NCBI GenBank assembly: GCA_003508835.1 | Contig: PUFA01000310.1 | Coordinates: forward strand, 1,178,001 to 1,242,000 | DNA length: 64,000 nt | Direction: 5' to 3' | DNA from: Eonycteris spelaea | Lineage: Eukaryota > Chordata > Mammalia > Chiroptera > Pteropodidae | Shown here: positions 22,748-33,000 of the stretch, piece by piece | Layout: each line of letters starts with the position of its first letter | How positions within the stretch are numbered: the stretch's first letter is position 1 | Program-made: the position numbers and the translations under genes | Notes under the pieces: generated by a model | What the model saw: only the letters and a program-made list of their open reading frames with translations | What the model was told of the DNA's origin: nothing | The model's database searches: none

Positions 22748-23949
22748 CTGCGGCCGGACCGGGGAGGAGAGAAGGAAGAACGCGGGGTCACCGAGATTCC
22801 CAGGGAGGCTGGGTGCTCCTCCCGGGGCCCTCACGAGCACACGGGGCTAACGACTGACCGTGACCGTGCAGGTGTGGGGGGTGGGTGCACACCTGTGGGT
22901 GGGCAGGGGTCAGGCAGCTGGGGTCGGGGAGGGCCAGGCCTGCTGGAATGCAAGCCCACCTTCCACGGACGTCCCCATCAGCTGGGCTTTCCCCAGGAAG
23001 TGTCGCTGGGTCCCAGCCTTGGGGCTGTGGTGCTAAGAGGCAGGGAGCTGGTGCAGGGTGAGGTGCTGCGGACAGTGCAGGGCGGAGGGGCGGCCCTCGG
23101 GCACGCCAGTCGCCATCTGTCTTCTGACGGCAGACGCTTCTCAACCCGCAGCGGAGGCTGGGCGGGGGAGCTCCGAGTCTGCCCTGGGCAGCATTTCCAG
23201 TCCCTACCTGGCGATTTTCTCATTATTCCACCAGACTCTGCCACCATGGGGGGTGGATGGAGGAACAGCGCGGAGACCGGTTTTCTGCAGAGGAGGGGTG
23301 AGGGCTGGCGACTTGTTGGAAGGATCTAGGGCGGGGGACTTGGTCTAACGTGGTATTTGCAGAGCCGAGGGGCTCTTTTAACTCCGCGTTGAGGTTTGGA
23401 GGGGCCTGGACGTGGGGATGCCGGTGGTTCATGACGGCAGGCAGCGGACACGCCCGCCTCTCCCCACCCCTCCTCAGCTAGCTGTGGCACCCTTCACCGA
23501 GGGGACGGAGCCCCAGGAGCTCGGGAACGCGTGCGCTGGAGGAGGGTCTCAGGGCCTGTCACCGGTGCCTCTACCTCTGTGGCCCACTTGTAGAGGCTTC
23601 GCAAAGAGAAGTTATAACCCTCACCTGAGAAATCGCCCCAAATTCCCAAGTTCCAGAACGTGCACGAACGTGAATATATATTGTGATGTTCTGATACAGC
23701 AACACAAGTGGGATTGAGTTTAGCTATCCTCAGGCCCGACCCTGGGCTCTGAGATTTTTCACGATCTCCCCGGTGAGCACGCCCAGGCCAGGGAGCCACG
23801 TTCTCTGGTTTGGCCACAATGGTGGTGGTTTGCACCGCACAACTCACTCTCTCATGGCATCTCCCTGTGACTATGGCACCTGGGCTAGAACCGGGGTCAG
23901 AGCATAAGCCACAGGACAGAGCAAAGCTCCCTAGCCCTGCGGAAACAAT

Positions 23950-23965
23950 GGTGGGGCATTTTTTT
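23950..23965. repeat. T14 homopolymer
   Basis: Uninterrupted T run followed by GATCAGTGC. It could be the A-tail of a minus-strand retrocopy, but no donor sequence was recognised. Confidence 0.8.
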
Positions 23966-24117
23966 TTTTTTTGATCAGTGCATAACTCAGCTGGTGATCC
24001 ATAAGCTGTTTGCCATACAGCTCAGTCATCAAATCCCCAAAGATTAAGTGTTTGTGTCTGGGTCAGGCTGCGTCCTTCTAAGTTATGTTGAGTTTTTTCA
24101 CAAAACCTCTTCTGCTC

Positions 24118-24300
24118 TATACTGGTGGTTCTTGTGGACCACCTACATCAGAATCATCTAGGGGGCCTGCTAAATGCAGATTCTAGGGCCCCACCCACCC
24201 CAGACCTACTGACTTGGGGTCTTAGGAAATGGGGGGCATTTTGAACAAGCAACTCTCGTGTTCCCAGTGCTGGCCAAAGTTACGAATCGCTGCTCTTTCT
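24118..24300 (+). mobile_element. MER5A-type hAT DNA transposon fossil
   Basis: ACTGGTGGTTCTTGTGGACC, CATCAGAATCATCTAGGGGG, GGGCCCCACCCACCCCAGAC and CTACTGACTTGGGGTCTTAG match the MER5A layout. Confidence 0.7.
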
Positions 24301-24814
24301 GGGCTGCTAGAAGCAGGACATACTGGACTGCCCAGCGGGGAGAGACAGACAGGCAGAGAAAGAGAGAGGGAAAGAGGACACTTTTGCAAACCTCCCCTCC
24401 CATTTCTTCTTCTAGCCAAGCTCCATTTCCCATCCTTGCCACCTTCCTCTGCAGGGACAGTTGAGGGGAAGTGGGGTGAGGGCGGCCCCAGGCTACTGGC
24501 TAGAGAGCTCTGGGCAGGGCTGGCTGCTCCAGCTCCAGCGAGGTAGCACTGGGCTCCTGCCCCTCAGACCTGGGTCTGGCCAGGACCCAGAGAGGAAGTA
24601 GCAGGCGGTGACCAGGAGCTTGTTGACCAAAGATTAATAGCAACTTCAGGCCCCTCTCAAGAAGGACCTGAAATCCCCCAGAGAGGAAGGCAAGACATTT
24701 TGCGTGGTATGCGTGTGCCTGTGTGCACAAGTGTGTTCACACGCATGCTGACTTGAGATGAGGTCAGTGCACATCTCTCTCATGTGTTCACACGTATGTA
24801 CGCACTCACACAGA

Positions 24815-25000
24815 CTGTCACGAAGTGGTTCTGCGGTGGCCAGCTGTGTGAATGTGGGCAAATGATCTAAGTCCCCAGTGTCCCCATCTGCACTGTGGAA
24901 ATTATAAACAGCGCATACCTCATGGCATTCGAGACAACCATCCAATGCTCTGAGCAGAGTGCCTGTCATGTGGAATGAGCTCCCAGATATTACGGTGTAT
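24815..25000 (+). mobile_element. MIR SINE, sense
   Basis: CAGCTGTGTGAATGTGGGCA, then CCCCATCTGCACTGTGGAAA and GCATACCTCATGGCATT, match the MIR 3' body. Confidence 0.7.
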
Positions 25001-25152
25001 TTTAATCTGTGTGTACACTTAGGGATGCTGTGCAAAATATATTTGTGTTCCCTGTGTTTATGTTTATGTGGAATAATAATAGCAGCCATTTATTGAGTGT
25101 TTATGTGCCAGACATTGGAAGCATATGCATATGAGAACGCTTGTGCGTTCAG

Positions 25153-25216
25153 GTGTGCGTGTGTGTGTGTGCGCGCGCGCGTGTGTGTGTGCGCGCGCGT
25201 GTGTGTGCGTGCGCAC
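25153..25216. repeat. Alternating GT/GC tract
   Basis: Blocks of GTGTGTGT alternate with GCGCGCGC, twice over; a strict purine-pyrimidine alternation. Confidence 0.95.
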
Positions 25217-28200
25217 ATTTTCCTGACGAAGAAAACTGAAAATAAAAACGACCTTAAGGATCGAATGTGCTGGGTGTTGTTTTCTCTTTCTCTCTCCATT
25301 CCTGGTATCTTGATTATGAAATATGGAAATCATACCTAGCTGCTCTGCTCCACCCCCTTGATGTCTAAGGAAGTCACTCTCCTTCCTGGATACCCTCTCG
25401 TACCCCAAAGGGAAAGGGGGAGACCAGACAGCTGGGGAGCTGGGACCACTGGCTCCCGTCCCCCAGGATGCCCCACCTCCATGACACTTAGCATTTATAT
25501 AGCTCTCTGTAATCAGCTAGCAGTTAATCTGCACAAAGCCCAGAGCTGAAGGAAGAGTGTTTCTGGTTCCCAGGGACCAGGAGGTTAAGTGTCTCAGTCA
25601 AGTCTGGCACCCCATGGTCCAGCTAGTGGATGACATTGATCATGACCTTGGGAAGGTGTGAACCTCAGTTTCTCTACCTTCTGAAGCAAAGAGAAGACCT
25701 CTATAATTTGGACATTCTTCTTTCCAACCATTCTCGTGTCCCGAGCTCTGAGATATTTTGCTTAAAAGTTCTACCTTTCGGGCAAACAAACCTGAACAAC
25801 ATGAGAAGCCTATCTGTCCATTTCCAGGACCCCAGAGGGCTCAGCAGACTCACTCCCAGCTGCCTTCCAGGAGAGTAGGAAGAGGGACAAGGAACCTCAC
25901 CATCCGTCACCTCACCCCTGTTTTGCATGTGGTAAACTGGGTCACCAAGAGAAAACGTGAGGCCACTGTGGGTCGGTGGAAGCTGGACCAGAGCCCGGGG
26001 CCTCGGCCAGCACTGCGGCCAGTCAGCTGCCCACTGTGGCCCACTTACTCGGGTGATTGCTGGTGACCAAGGGGTGGATACCAACCACTATTATTGATAG
26101 CACTTGACATTTGTTCTCTAGAAGCTTGGGTTAAAGGAGGCCAGGAATCCTTCAATTGTTCCTCTCCAACTGCTGCCTGTGCGCTGTCCTGTCCTCCTCC
26201 CACAGGCCCCATGACAGCTGCAGTGATTGGCCCCTGGCCTGTCCCCAAAGAGTGCACTGGAAGTGACCTGCCTGTCGCCCGCCCCCACCCCAGCCAGCAT
26301 CACATTCGTGATGCGTTTTCTTGCATCTCTTTTCCCTCTGTGCTCTCCTCTGAGACCTCTTTGTCACCCGCCTCCCTCTGCCATCGCAAACCCAGGGGAC
26401 TTCTCTGTTGGAGCCTTCTCCCGTCCTACGCCCATTCCAGAGAGCTCACAGAGGCAACAAAACAACAGTTTAAGTTGTCTTCCGCAGTCCTCTCGGAGGT
26501 AGATCAGACCCCGCTCCCACAGGTAACACCGAGGCTGGGGGATAAAGTGCCCAGCTGCTAATTTCCACTCCACCTTTGGGGGTGTGTGTGTGTGTTATGA
26601 GCCCAGCACTACCTTGTCCCACGGGTAATGACTGGGGCCAGCACCAGGGACTCTGTGCTGTGGAGGCATCAGGGAGGAGACTGGCCCTCACTTGCCTGGC
26701 CCTCACCTGTCAGGGCTGCTGAGCTGCCATCTGTGCCCAGAAGGTTCTGATTTTGCCCATACATTGAGGAGTTTCCTGTGACCCGTAAAAGGCTCATTGT
26801 TTGGGTTAGGTCTCAGCTCAGGGAATGCTGAGGACATCTGAACACAATCAACTTCCAATTCTGGAAGGACAGAGGAAGGCGGCGGGTCACAAAAGGACGT
26901 TCGTGGCCAGTCCCCCAGGCACGAGCCAGGGTTCACAGGATGAGCTCAGGCTGTCTGTCATTTGGGGTGCCCTCGCCTATTTAACTGAGTCAGCAGAAGT
27001 ACGGGGCCCAGGTTTGTAGCCTCTGGGAACTGAGGACTCATTGTCAGGGGCCGCAGGCTCTGTCCTCCCTCCTGACACCTGTGGGGCCCAGACACCTGGA
27101 GCAGCCTCTCTGAGAACATGAGGCTGTTTTCTCCATGGTCAGAAATCCCCAGCCGCTTTCTGCTGAATCAAATGTGCACCTTGGAAGCTTTTTGCCCACA
27201 GGGATTTGCTTATTCGGGGGAGAACCACTTGACCCAAACCCTTGGAGCTGGTCCACTTAGCCTCAGGACTGAGAAAAACAGGAGGTGTTAATATCCCTTT
27301 CGCTTGCACATTTAATCTGGAATGCTGCAGAGAGACCTGCAAAACAGCCTGACTGCCAGGGGAGCTGTGGGGACACATCCGGGTTACAGAGGTTGGGAGA
27401 TGAATTGTTAGTTCAGTCCCTATGATGCGAGGCGACCTTGGGCCAACACGTGGGCCTCCCTGAGCTCCGATGACCCCTGCACTGCTTCCTGCAGGAGTGA
27501 AGCGCTCCCACGACATGCTTTGTGCAGGACTCTCCTGGTCCCACACCACATCCCTAAAACCAGTCACTGCTTATGCACACCCAGAGGCAATGAGAAGGAT
27601 GAGGGGGGGGGGTATGATACAGGAGATGCCTCAGACCCAGGCCTGGCCCTGCCACTCACTCGCTGTGTGCCCTCGTGCACCTCGTTTACCCTCTGGGCAG
27701 GGTGGGCACCCTGAGGTGCATGGAGCTAACGTCTATTCTTGTATTTATTATATTTCATTCTTAAAGAGGGTTCCCCAAATGATATATCTTAGCCCTACAA
27801 GCCTAGATGTACTTGTTTCTCAGCCTCTAGTCTCTCTTTTGCACAGAGAGAAAGAGCATGAAGGTTTCTCACAGCTTGAAAACATTACAGGTCTCTAAGT
27901 AAGATGTTTGTGTCTGAGCTTCGGGGTGCATAGAAGTCGCCCAGAAAGAGAGTGAGCGCCAGCAGAAGAGTGACTGGGAAGGGCACAGGCAGGCAGGAGG
28001 GGGTACACCGTGAGGGTTCACTGCGGTACCTAGGAACCAGGCGGCAGCCTGAGCATGGACCTAATGTGAATTTTCTAAACAAACAGCGGGCAGGGTTTGT
28101 GCTGATCGAGCAGGACACGCGGGCCGCCAGCCCCTCTGCAGGAGCATGGTCTGTCGCAGAGGCCTCTCATGCTGGGAAATGGCCTCCGCGCAGGTGTGAA

Positions 28201-28552
28201 GGCAGCGTGGGGCCTTCGTGGGCTCACACCAAGGCACTCAGCTCCGCCCGGTAGAAAGGAAGGGCCCAGACTTCTCTTAGGAAGGATGGACAAACTGGTA
28301 AACAGTGCTCAGCAGCCCCACGGCTGGTCCCAAAGCCCCTCTGCCCACAGTCCCTCATCTGGGGCAAAGGACCCTCCTGGCCACAACAGGGCCCCACCTC
28401 TGGGCAGACACTCCGCGACCTCGGAGCCCAGCCCCCTGGTGGATCGGGCCTAAGGGGCTGGGCTGGAGGAGCGGGGCGGGGGAAAGCTGAGCAGTTTTGT
28501 GGGTGTCTGGGAACTGCGCTGGTCAGGCTCTAGAAGAGAACAGCGGAGCGGA

Positions 28553-28648
28553 TAGGGGCGGGGCCGGTGGGCGGGGCCTGGCGGGGGTGGGGGCGGGGCC
28601 TGGCGGAGGCGGGGCGGGGCCCGGCGGCCTGGGCCGCGGGCCGGGGCA
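28553..28648 (+). repeat. G-run array beside exon donor
   Basis: More than ten G runs of four to five bases within 96 bp, with a repeated GGGGCCTGGCGG unit. It ends a few bases from the gtgagt donor at 28653. The G runs are on the template strand of PLXNA4, so the RNA is C-rich. Confidence 0.85.
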
Positions 28649-28653
28649 CTCAC

Positions 28654-28853
28654 AGAGGTGTTCTGGCATTGCACGCTGGAGCTGTTGAAGCGCAGGGCCG
28701 GCACCCTCTGCTCGCTGCCCTGGATGCTGAGAACACACTCGTACCCGCGCTGCCCCGACTGCGGCTGCGGCAGGTTCTTGGCCTTCAGAGTGATGGGCTT
28801 GATCACTCCACGGGCACCAGGATCTTGTCCGCTCGCAGCAGCTGGGGGCAGTC
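28654..28853 (-). CDS. PLXNA4: PLXNA4 exon with 1-base deletion: linker between PSI 2 and PSI 3
   Basis: The exon as read has 200 bp; 201 is expected from phase-0 boundaries on both sides. It begins [16 protein letters not shown], then hits an in-frame TGA at about 28803-28805. One base later the expected frame resumes with [16 protein letters not shown] and runs to the donor through [13 protein letters not shown]. Adding one G next to 28805/28806 restores a single frame. It carries two sequons (NSS, NTS). The acceptor is ccccag and the donor is gtgagt, directly against a G-rich array on the plus strand. Confidence 0.9.
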
Positions 28854-30329
28854 CTGGGGACAGAGAGCACGGCTCAGGCTGGGAGCGGGAAGCCAAAGGT
28901 AGAGGAGCCTTCGCAGACTTAACACAGATGTTGGCTCTGCCCCTCCCTCCCAGGGACACAGGCAGGGGTGGTCCTGGGCACTGGTGCCCACCCCAGCCGC
29001 CGTGAGGGAGGGAAATGGACTGAGAAATCCTGGGTCCCAGAGTCTCCGTTTCGAGGCCACTTCTCACTGCAATAGTCCCTTGCCCTCTGCAGTTTCCATT
29101 TTAATGCACTCTTGACTCTGACATTCCTGGTGGCTTCCTCCTGGCCCTCCTGGTACCCTAGCAGAGAAGGTCGCTGCTGGCAGGGTGTCCCACCCCACTC
29201 TGGGCTGCTGACCCCTTTGCCTAAGTTCCTGGCTGCCGAGACTGGGGGCAGCAGGACCCACGTGAGCAGCACGACTGTCAGGCGAAACCCTGGGCCGAGG
29301 TTCTGGAGCGTGAGTCCGGACCACCGCAGGCGGGTCCAGCAGGGCCATCCATACACAGGATGATTCTGGCATTTGGGAATGTTCTGGAACAAGCCCAGAG
29401 GCCTTTTAAATTCAGAAGCTTCCAAATGAACTCTGGGGATGGCCTGACCCTGAGGAAATGCCCCTCAGAGTGGATAGACCCTGAGCGCCTTTCAGATGTT
29501 GGCAGTGGGCATGCTTGTCCCTGGTGCCATGTGGGGCCCAGAGGGCCTCTGGCTCTGGAGGACACAGGTCTCTGGGCCCCTTCTCCCTGGGACAGTCGGC
29601 TCTGCCAGAAAAGGCTCAGGGAGAATGGGGTCAGACAAGGAGTGTGGGTGCTCTGCCAGAGGTAGAAGCCAGGTGCTCAGGAGCTGGGTAGAAGAAGAGA
29701 GTTGGCATCCCAGCAGAGTCTGGGCACCCCATGTCTGACAGGTCCACTGTCCCTCATATTCTTCCCATGGCACTGTTAGGGGGCATGCTGAGACAGATGG
29801 ATCTGGGTAGGCTGGATGTCAAAAGCACAGCACACACATTCTTCCTGGGGATGCTGCCTCATGGGTTTACTGCTGACTCTCCGGAGAGGCTGCTGGGCCC
29901 AACCCCAGAATTCTCCCCCAGCAGAGTAAGGCAGAGCAGAGGCTGTGGGGGAATGGCAGACGGGAAGGGGCCCAGGCAATCAGGCAAGGGCCAGCCATCG
30001 CTACTGGGTCTGAGAGCAAACGCGAGCCCCCTGTCTCTGAACGCTGGGAAAGACTTGCGCTCTGGTGCCCGCTGAGCGTCTGATGAGCCATGCATGGCAC
30101 CCTGAGTACATTGCATCCCCACTGTGAGACTCGACTCCCTTAACTGTCAATTGGATGGGACCTGAGGACCCATTCAGCTCCAACCAGTCCTGATTCCATG
30201 ATTTGAGGGTGGCCTCATATTTGTCCTTCTTGAGTACCCAGAGCATTGCATTAGGGAAGAAAGTGCCCCAGCACTGTCAAACGAATCCCTCCTCCCACCC
30301 CCAGGCCACCGGCACTTTTATCCTGAAGA

Positions 30330-30890
30330 GCAGCTAGGAGACAATGAATGGCAGACCCAGCAATGCCTCTTCCAGGGGGGTACCCAAAAGGACTGAAAAA
30401 AGGGACTTGAAATCGTATACCATGTTCATAGCAGCATTATTCACAATAGCCCAGAGATGGAAGCAAGCCGAGTTTCCATCAATGGTTGAATGGATAAACA
30501 AACTGTGATATACACAGACAATGGAATATGGCTCCACCTTAAAAAGGAAGGAAATTTTAATATATGCTATGACATGGATGAATCTTGAAACCATTATGCT
30601 AGTGAAATAAGCCAGTCACAATAGGACAAATAGCACACAATTCCACTCCTATGAGGTACTAGAGCGGTCAAATTCACAGAGACGGAAAGTAGAATGGTGG
30701 TACCTAGGGGAGAGGGAGATGGAGAGTTAGGTTTTAGTGGGGACAGTGGTTGGGTTTGGGAACACGAAAAAATTCTGGAGATGGATGGTGGAGATGGTTG
30801 CACGACAATGTCAATGAACTTAATGGCACACTTAAAGCTGGCTAAGATGGTAAGTTTTACGGTATGTGTTTTACCACAATTAAAGAGGAG
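30330..30890 (+). mobile_element. L1 LINE 3' end, sense to plus strand
   Basis: GTTCATAGCAGCATTATTCA, CAATAGCCCAGAGATGGAAG, GAAATAAGCCAGTCACAATA and GACGGAAAGTAGAATGGTGG are L1 ORF2-end and 3' UTR landmarks. 5'-truncated; no coding capacity. Confidence 0.85.
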
Positions 30891-31510
30891 CAGCAGGGAG
30901 GCAGGCAGTAGGCAGGAGATGGGGTGAGGATGGGGCCTGAACCCAGCATGGGGCCCCGAGGTTTGTGAGTGAGCGGATCCCTGGAGACTTTGAGGTCCCC
31001 TTGGGAGAAGAGTCTTAGTAGTTCCATCCTGTGCCCCTGTCTCAGCTGATATCCCTCCCCACTCCAACCACCTGCTCCGGCAAGATGAGAACGCAGGACG
31101 CATGGAAAAATGAGCAATTCTGTGAAAAGGAAGATGCTCAGGACTGAAGTGTGGGGGTGTGATGTTGGAGAATAAAGAGAGAGGATCTATGAACAGTGGG
31201 AAGCTGTCAGCTGAGGGTTCAGGCCAGTTCTGCCTCTGCTCCTCGCTCTCCCTGTGGCCTTGGGGAGCCCTTCCTCCCCCAGAACATGCACAAGCCTGAC
31301 CTTCCTCCTGCTACATGCACCTTTGCATGCAGAAGCTGGGACTATGGTTGTGTTTGGAGCAAGAGTGGAAGTGCTGGGACCTCTCACCTCCACTTCCTAC
31401 AGCAAAATGCTGCTGCTCATGAATGGTGTGCGGAGGGTGCCTGCAGCCTGACAGTCCTCTGAACCAACCTAATGGATCCCTTCTACTTTGCAAAGGAGAA
31501 ACTGGGGCAG

Positions 31511-31592
31511 GGAGGGGAAAGATAATGGGTCGGCGTCAGCAGATGTGTCGGCAGCTGACTAACGCAGTTGCAACCCATTATCTTTCCTCCCC
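31511..31592. repeat. 82-nt foldback with nested inner stem
   Basis: The arms GGAAAGATAATGGGT (31516-31530) and ACCCATTATCTTTCC (31573-31587) are exact complements, extended by about four more pairs with one wobble and one mismatch. The 42-nt loop contains GTCAGC (31535-31540) and GCTGAC (31554-31559), a second stem. Confidence 0.85.
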
Positions 31593-31692
31593 ATAATGAA
31601 ACAGACCCGCTCCTACCGGCATGGGGGACCACCTCAGAATGGGGTGGTAGGTCAGCAAGGATCTCCCTGAGACCAGCAGCACTAGGGAGCTG

Positions 31693-31726
31693 GGAAACCC
31701 TCTCGGAAACCCTCTCGGAAACCTCG
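31693..31726. repeat. 12-bp tandem repeat, about 2.8 copies
   Basis: The unit GGAAACCCTCTC is repeated, with a third copy shortened to GGAAACCTC. Confidence 0.9.
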
Positions 31727-32719
31727 CCTGGGGGCTGGACTAATTCTGGTCCAGGATATGGACTAAAGCATAAGCCTCTCTCTCTTCCCCTGTAAGATTC
31801 TCACCGAGGCTTGTTATGAGTTCTTTAATGAGTCCTGATTGCCAGTGGCCTCATAAAGGCTTAGTTTGCATATAAAAAGGTTGGCAGCTCTTAGAGTAAG
31901 TTCATTAATTATAATTGGAGAGGCCCAGGGCTGGGCTGGGCCCATTTTCCTCTGGTGGCACTGCTGATTGACCTCAGTAACCCTCCTAATTGAAATGTAA
32001 AATGGCAATTTTTTTCTTAGGCAACAAGGCATGAAGGGACCATTGCCACCATGCTGTCCCTTCCTCCCACTTCAGCTCCCTAGATCCTGTCCTGCCTCAT
32101 GCTGAGGTCCCAGGTACAAAGCCACTCCAAGGCTAATAATGCTCACGGGAAATTTCAAAGAAACCTTCACGTCTTCCACAGCTCTGAAGCCCTGTTTTGA
32201 GCACTTCCGCCATGGTCCAGGAGCTCAGGCCACATGGACCTTGTCCTCACCTTTGAGCTTCCTTAACTAGAGAACCTAGTTGGGAATCACGTGATTTCAA
32301 GTGCAAGTCTATGTTCCTCCTGTAATTTTGGAGTCTGAGAGGGCTCTGATCATTGCTTGGTTTAACTATAAGTGGGGATTAACAACCTCTCCACCACGGG
32401 GCACCGGGGGCTTTCCATGAACTACCATGGCGCAGAGCAAGTAAGTCGTCAACAATGCTTGTTTCTACTTTATCTTCCCCCTCAGCTCAGGCTGCCCCTT
32501 GTTCATCATCTACTCTCTTTCTACCTCATTTTTGAATGAAGCATCCATCTCCCCTGCCCCTGCCTCTGTGTGCTTTTCCACTGTCTCTCACTGTTCGGCT
32601 TCAGGTCTTATGCGGAGCCTGACGATTTCAACAGCTCCAAGTGCCCCCAACACAAGAGGGACAGATAGGAAGGTCCTGGTTCTGTCCACTGCTCTCCTAA
32701 AAGCAGTCTCATCTTCTGG

Positions 32720-33000
32720 GAGGTGACATCATGAAGCTATATGTTTCACAGGCTCTACCAGCCAACCATGGGGCCTTGGGCAAGTCTCTCAAACCCTCTG
32801 GGTCTCCTTGTCCATAAAATAAAGAGGCTGGTTTGGATTAAATGATTTTTATGATCTCAGTTCTATTATTAACTCAGTGGATGTTCGGGGACAATCATTA
32901 TACAATCTTTCTGAAGCTCAGTTTTCCCAGCTCTAAATTGGGGGTCATAACGCCAGCTCAACTAACTCTAAGCGTAGTATTTAAAATCCTGACCTATCGA
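32720..33000 (+). mobile_element. Two adjacent MIR-like fragments
   Basis: GGGCCTTGGGCAAGTCTCTC with CTCCTTGTCCATAAAATAAA, then CTGAAGCTCAGTTTTCCCAG with TAAATTGGGGGTCATAACGC, both MIR 3' body. Confidence 0.6.

Larger units (their letters stand above)
22748..28653. other. PLXNA4 intron, 5.9 kb
   Basis: It holds a T14 run (about 23951), a MER5A-like DNA transposon (24118-24300), a sense MIR (about 24815-25000), a GT/GC alternating tract (25153-25216), a partial MIR (about 27610-27720) and a dense G-run array (28553-28648) that ends at the 5' splice site. No exon was recognised. Confidence 0.75.

Noticed and set aside
22553..23329. 258-codon plus-strand open frame
   Set aside because: It runs antisense through the GC-rich 22.7-kb exon and intron; no domain, no splice logic, and high GC explains the lack of stops.
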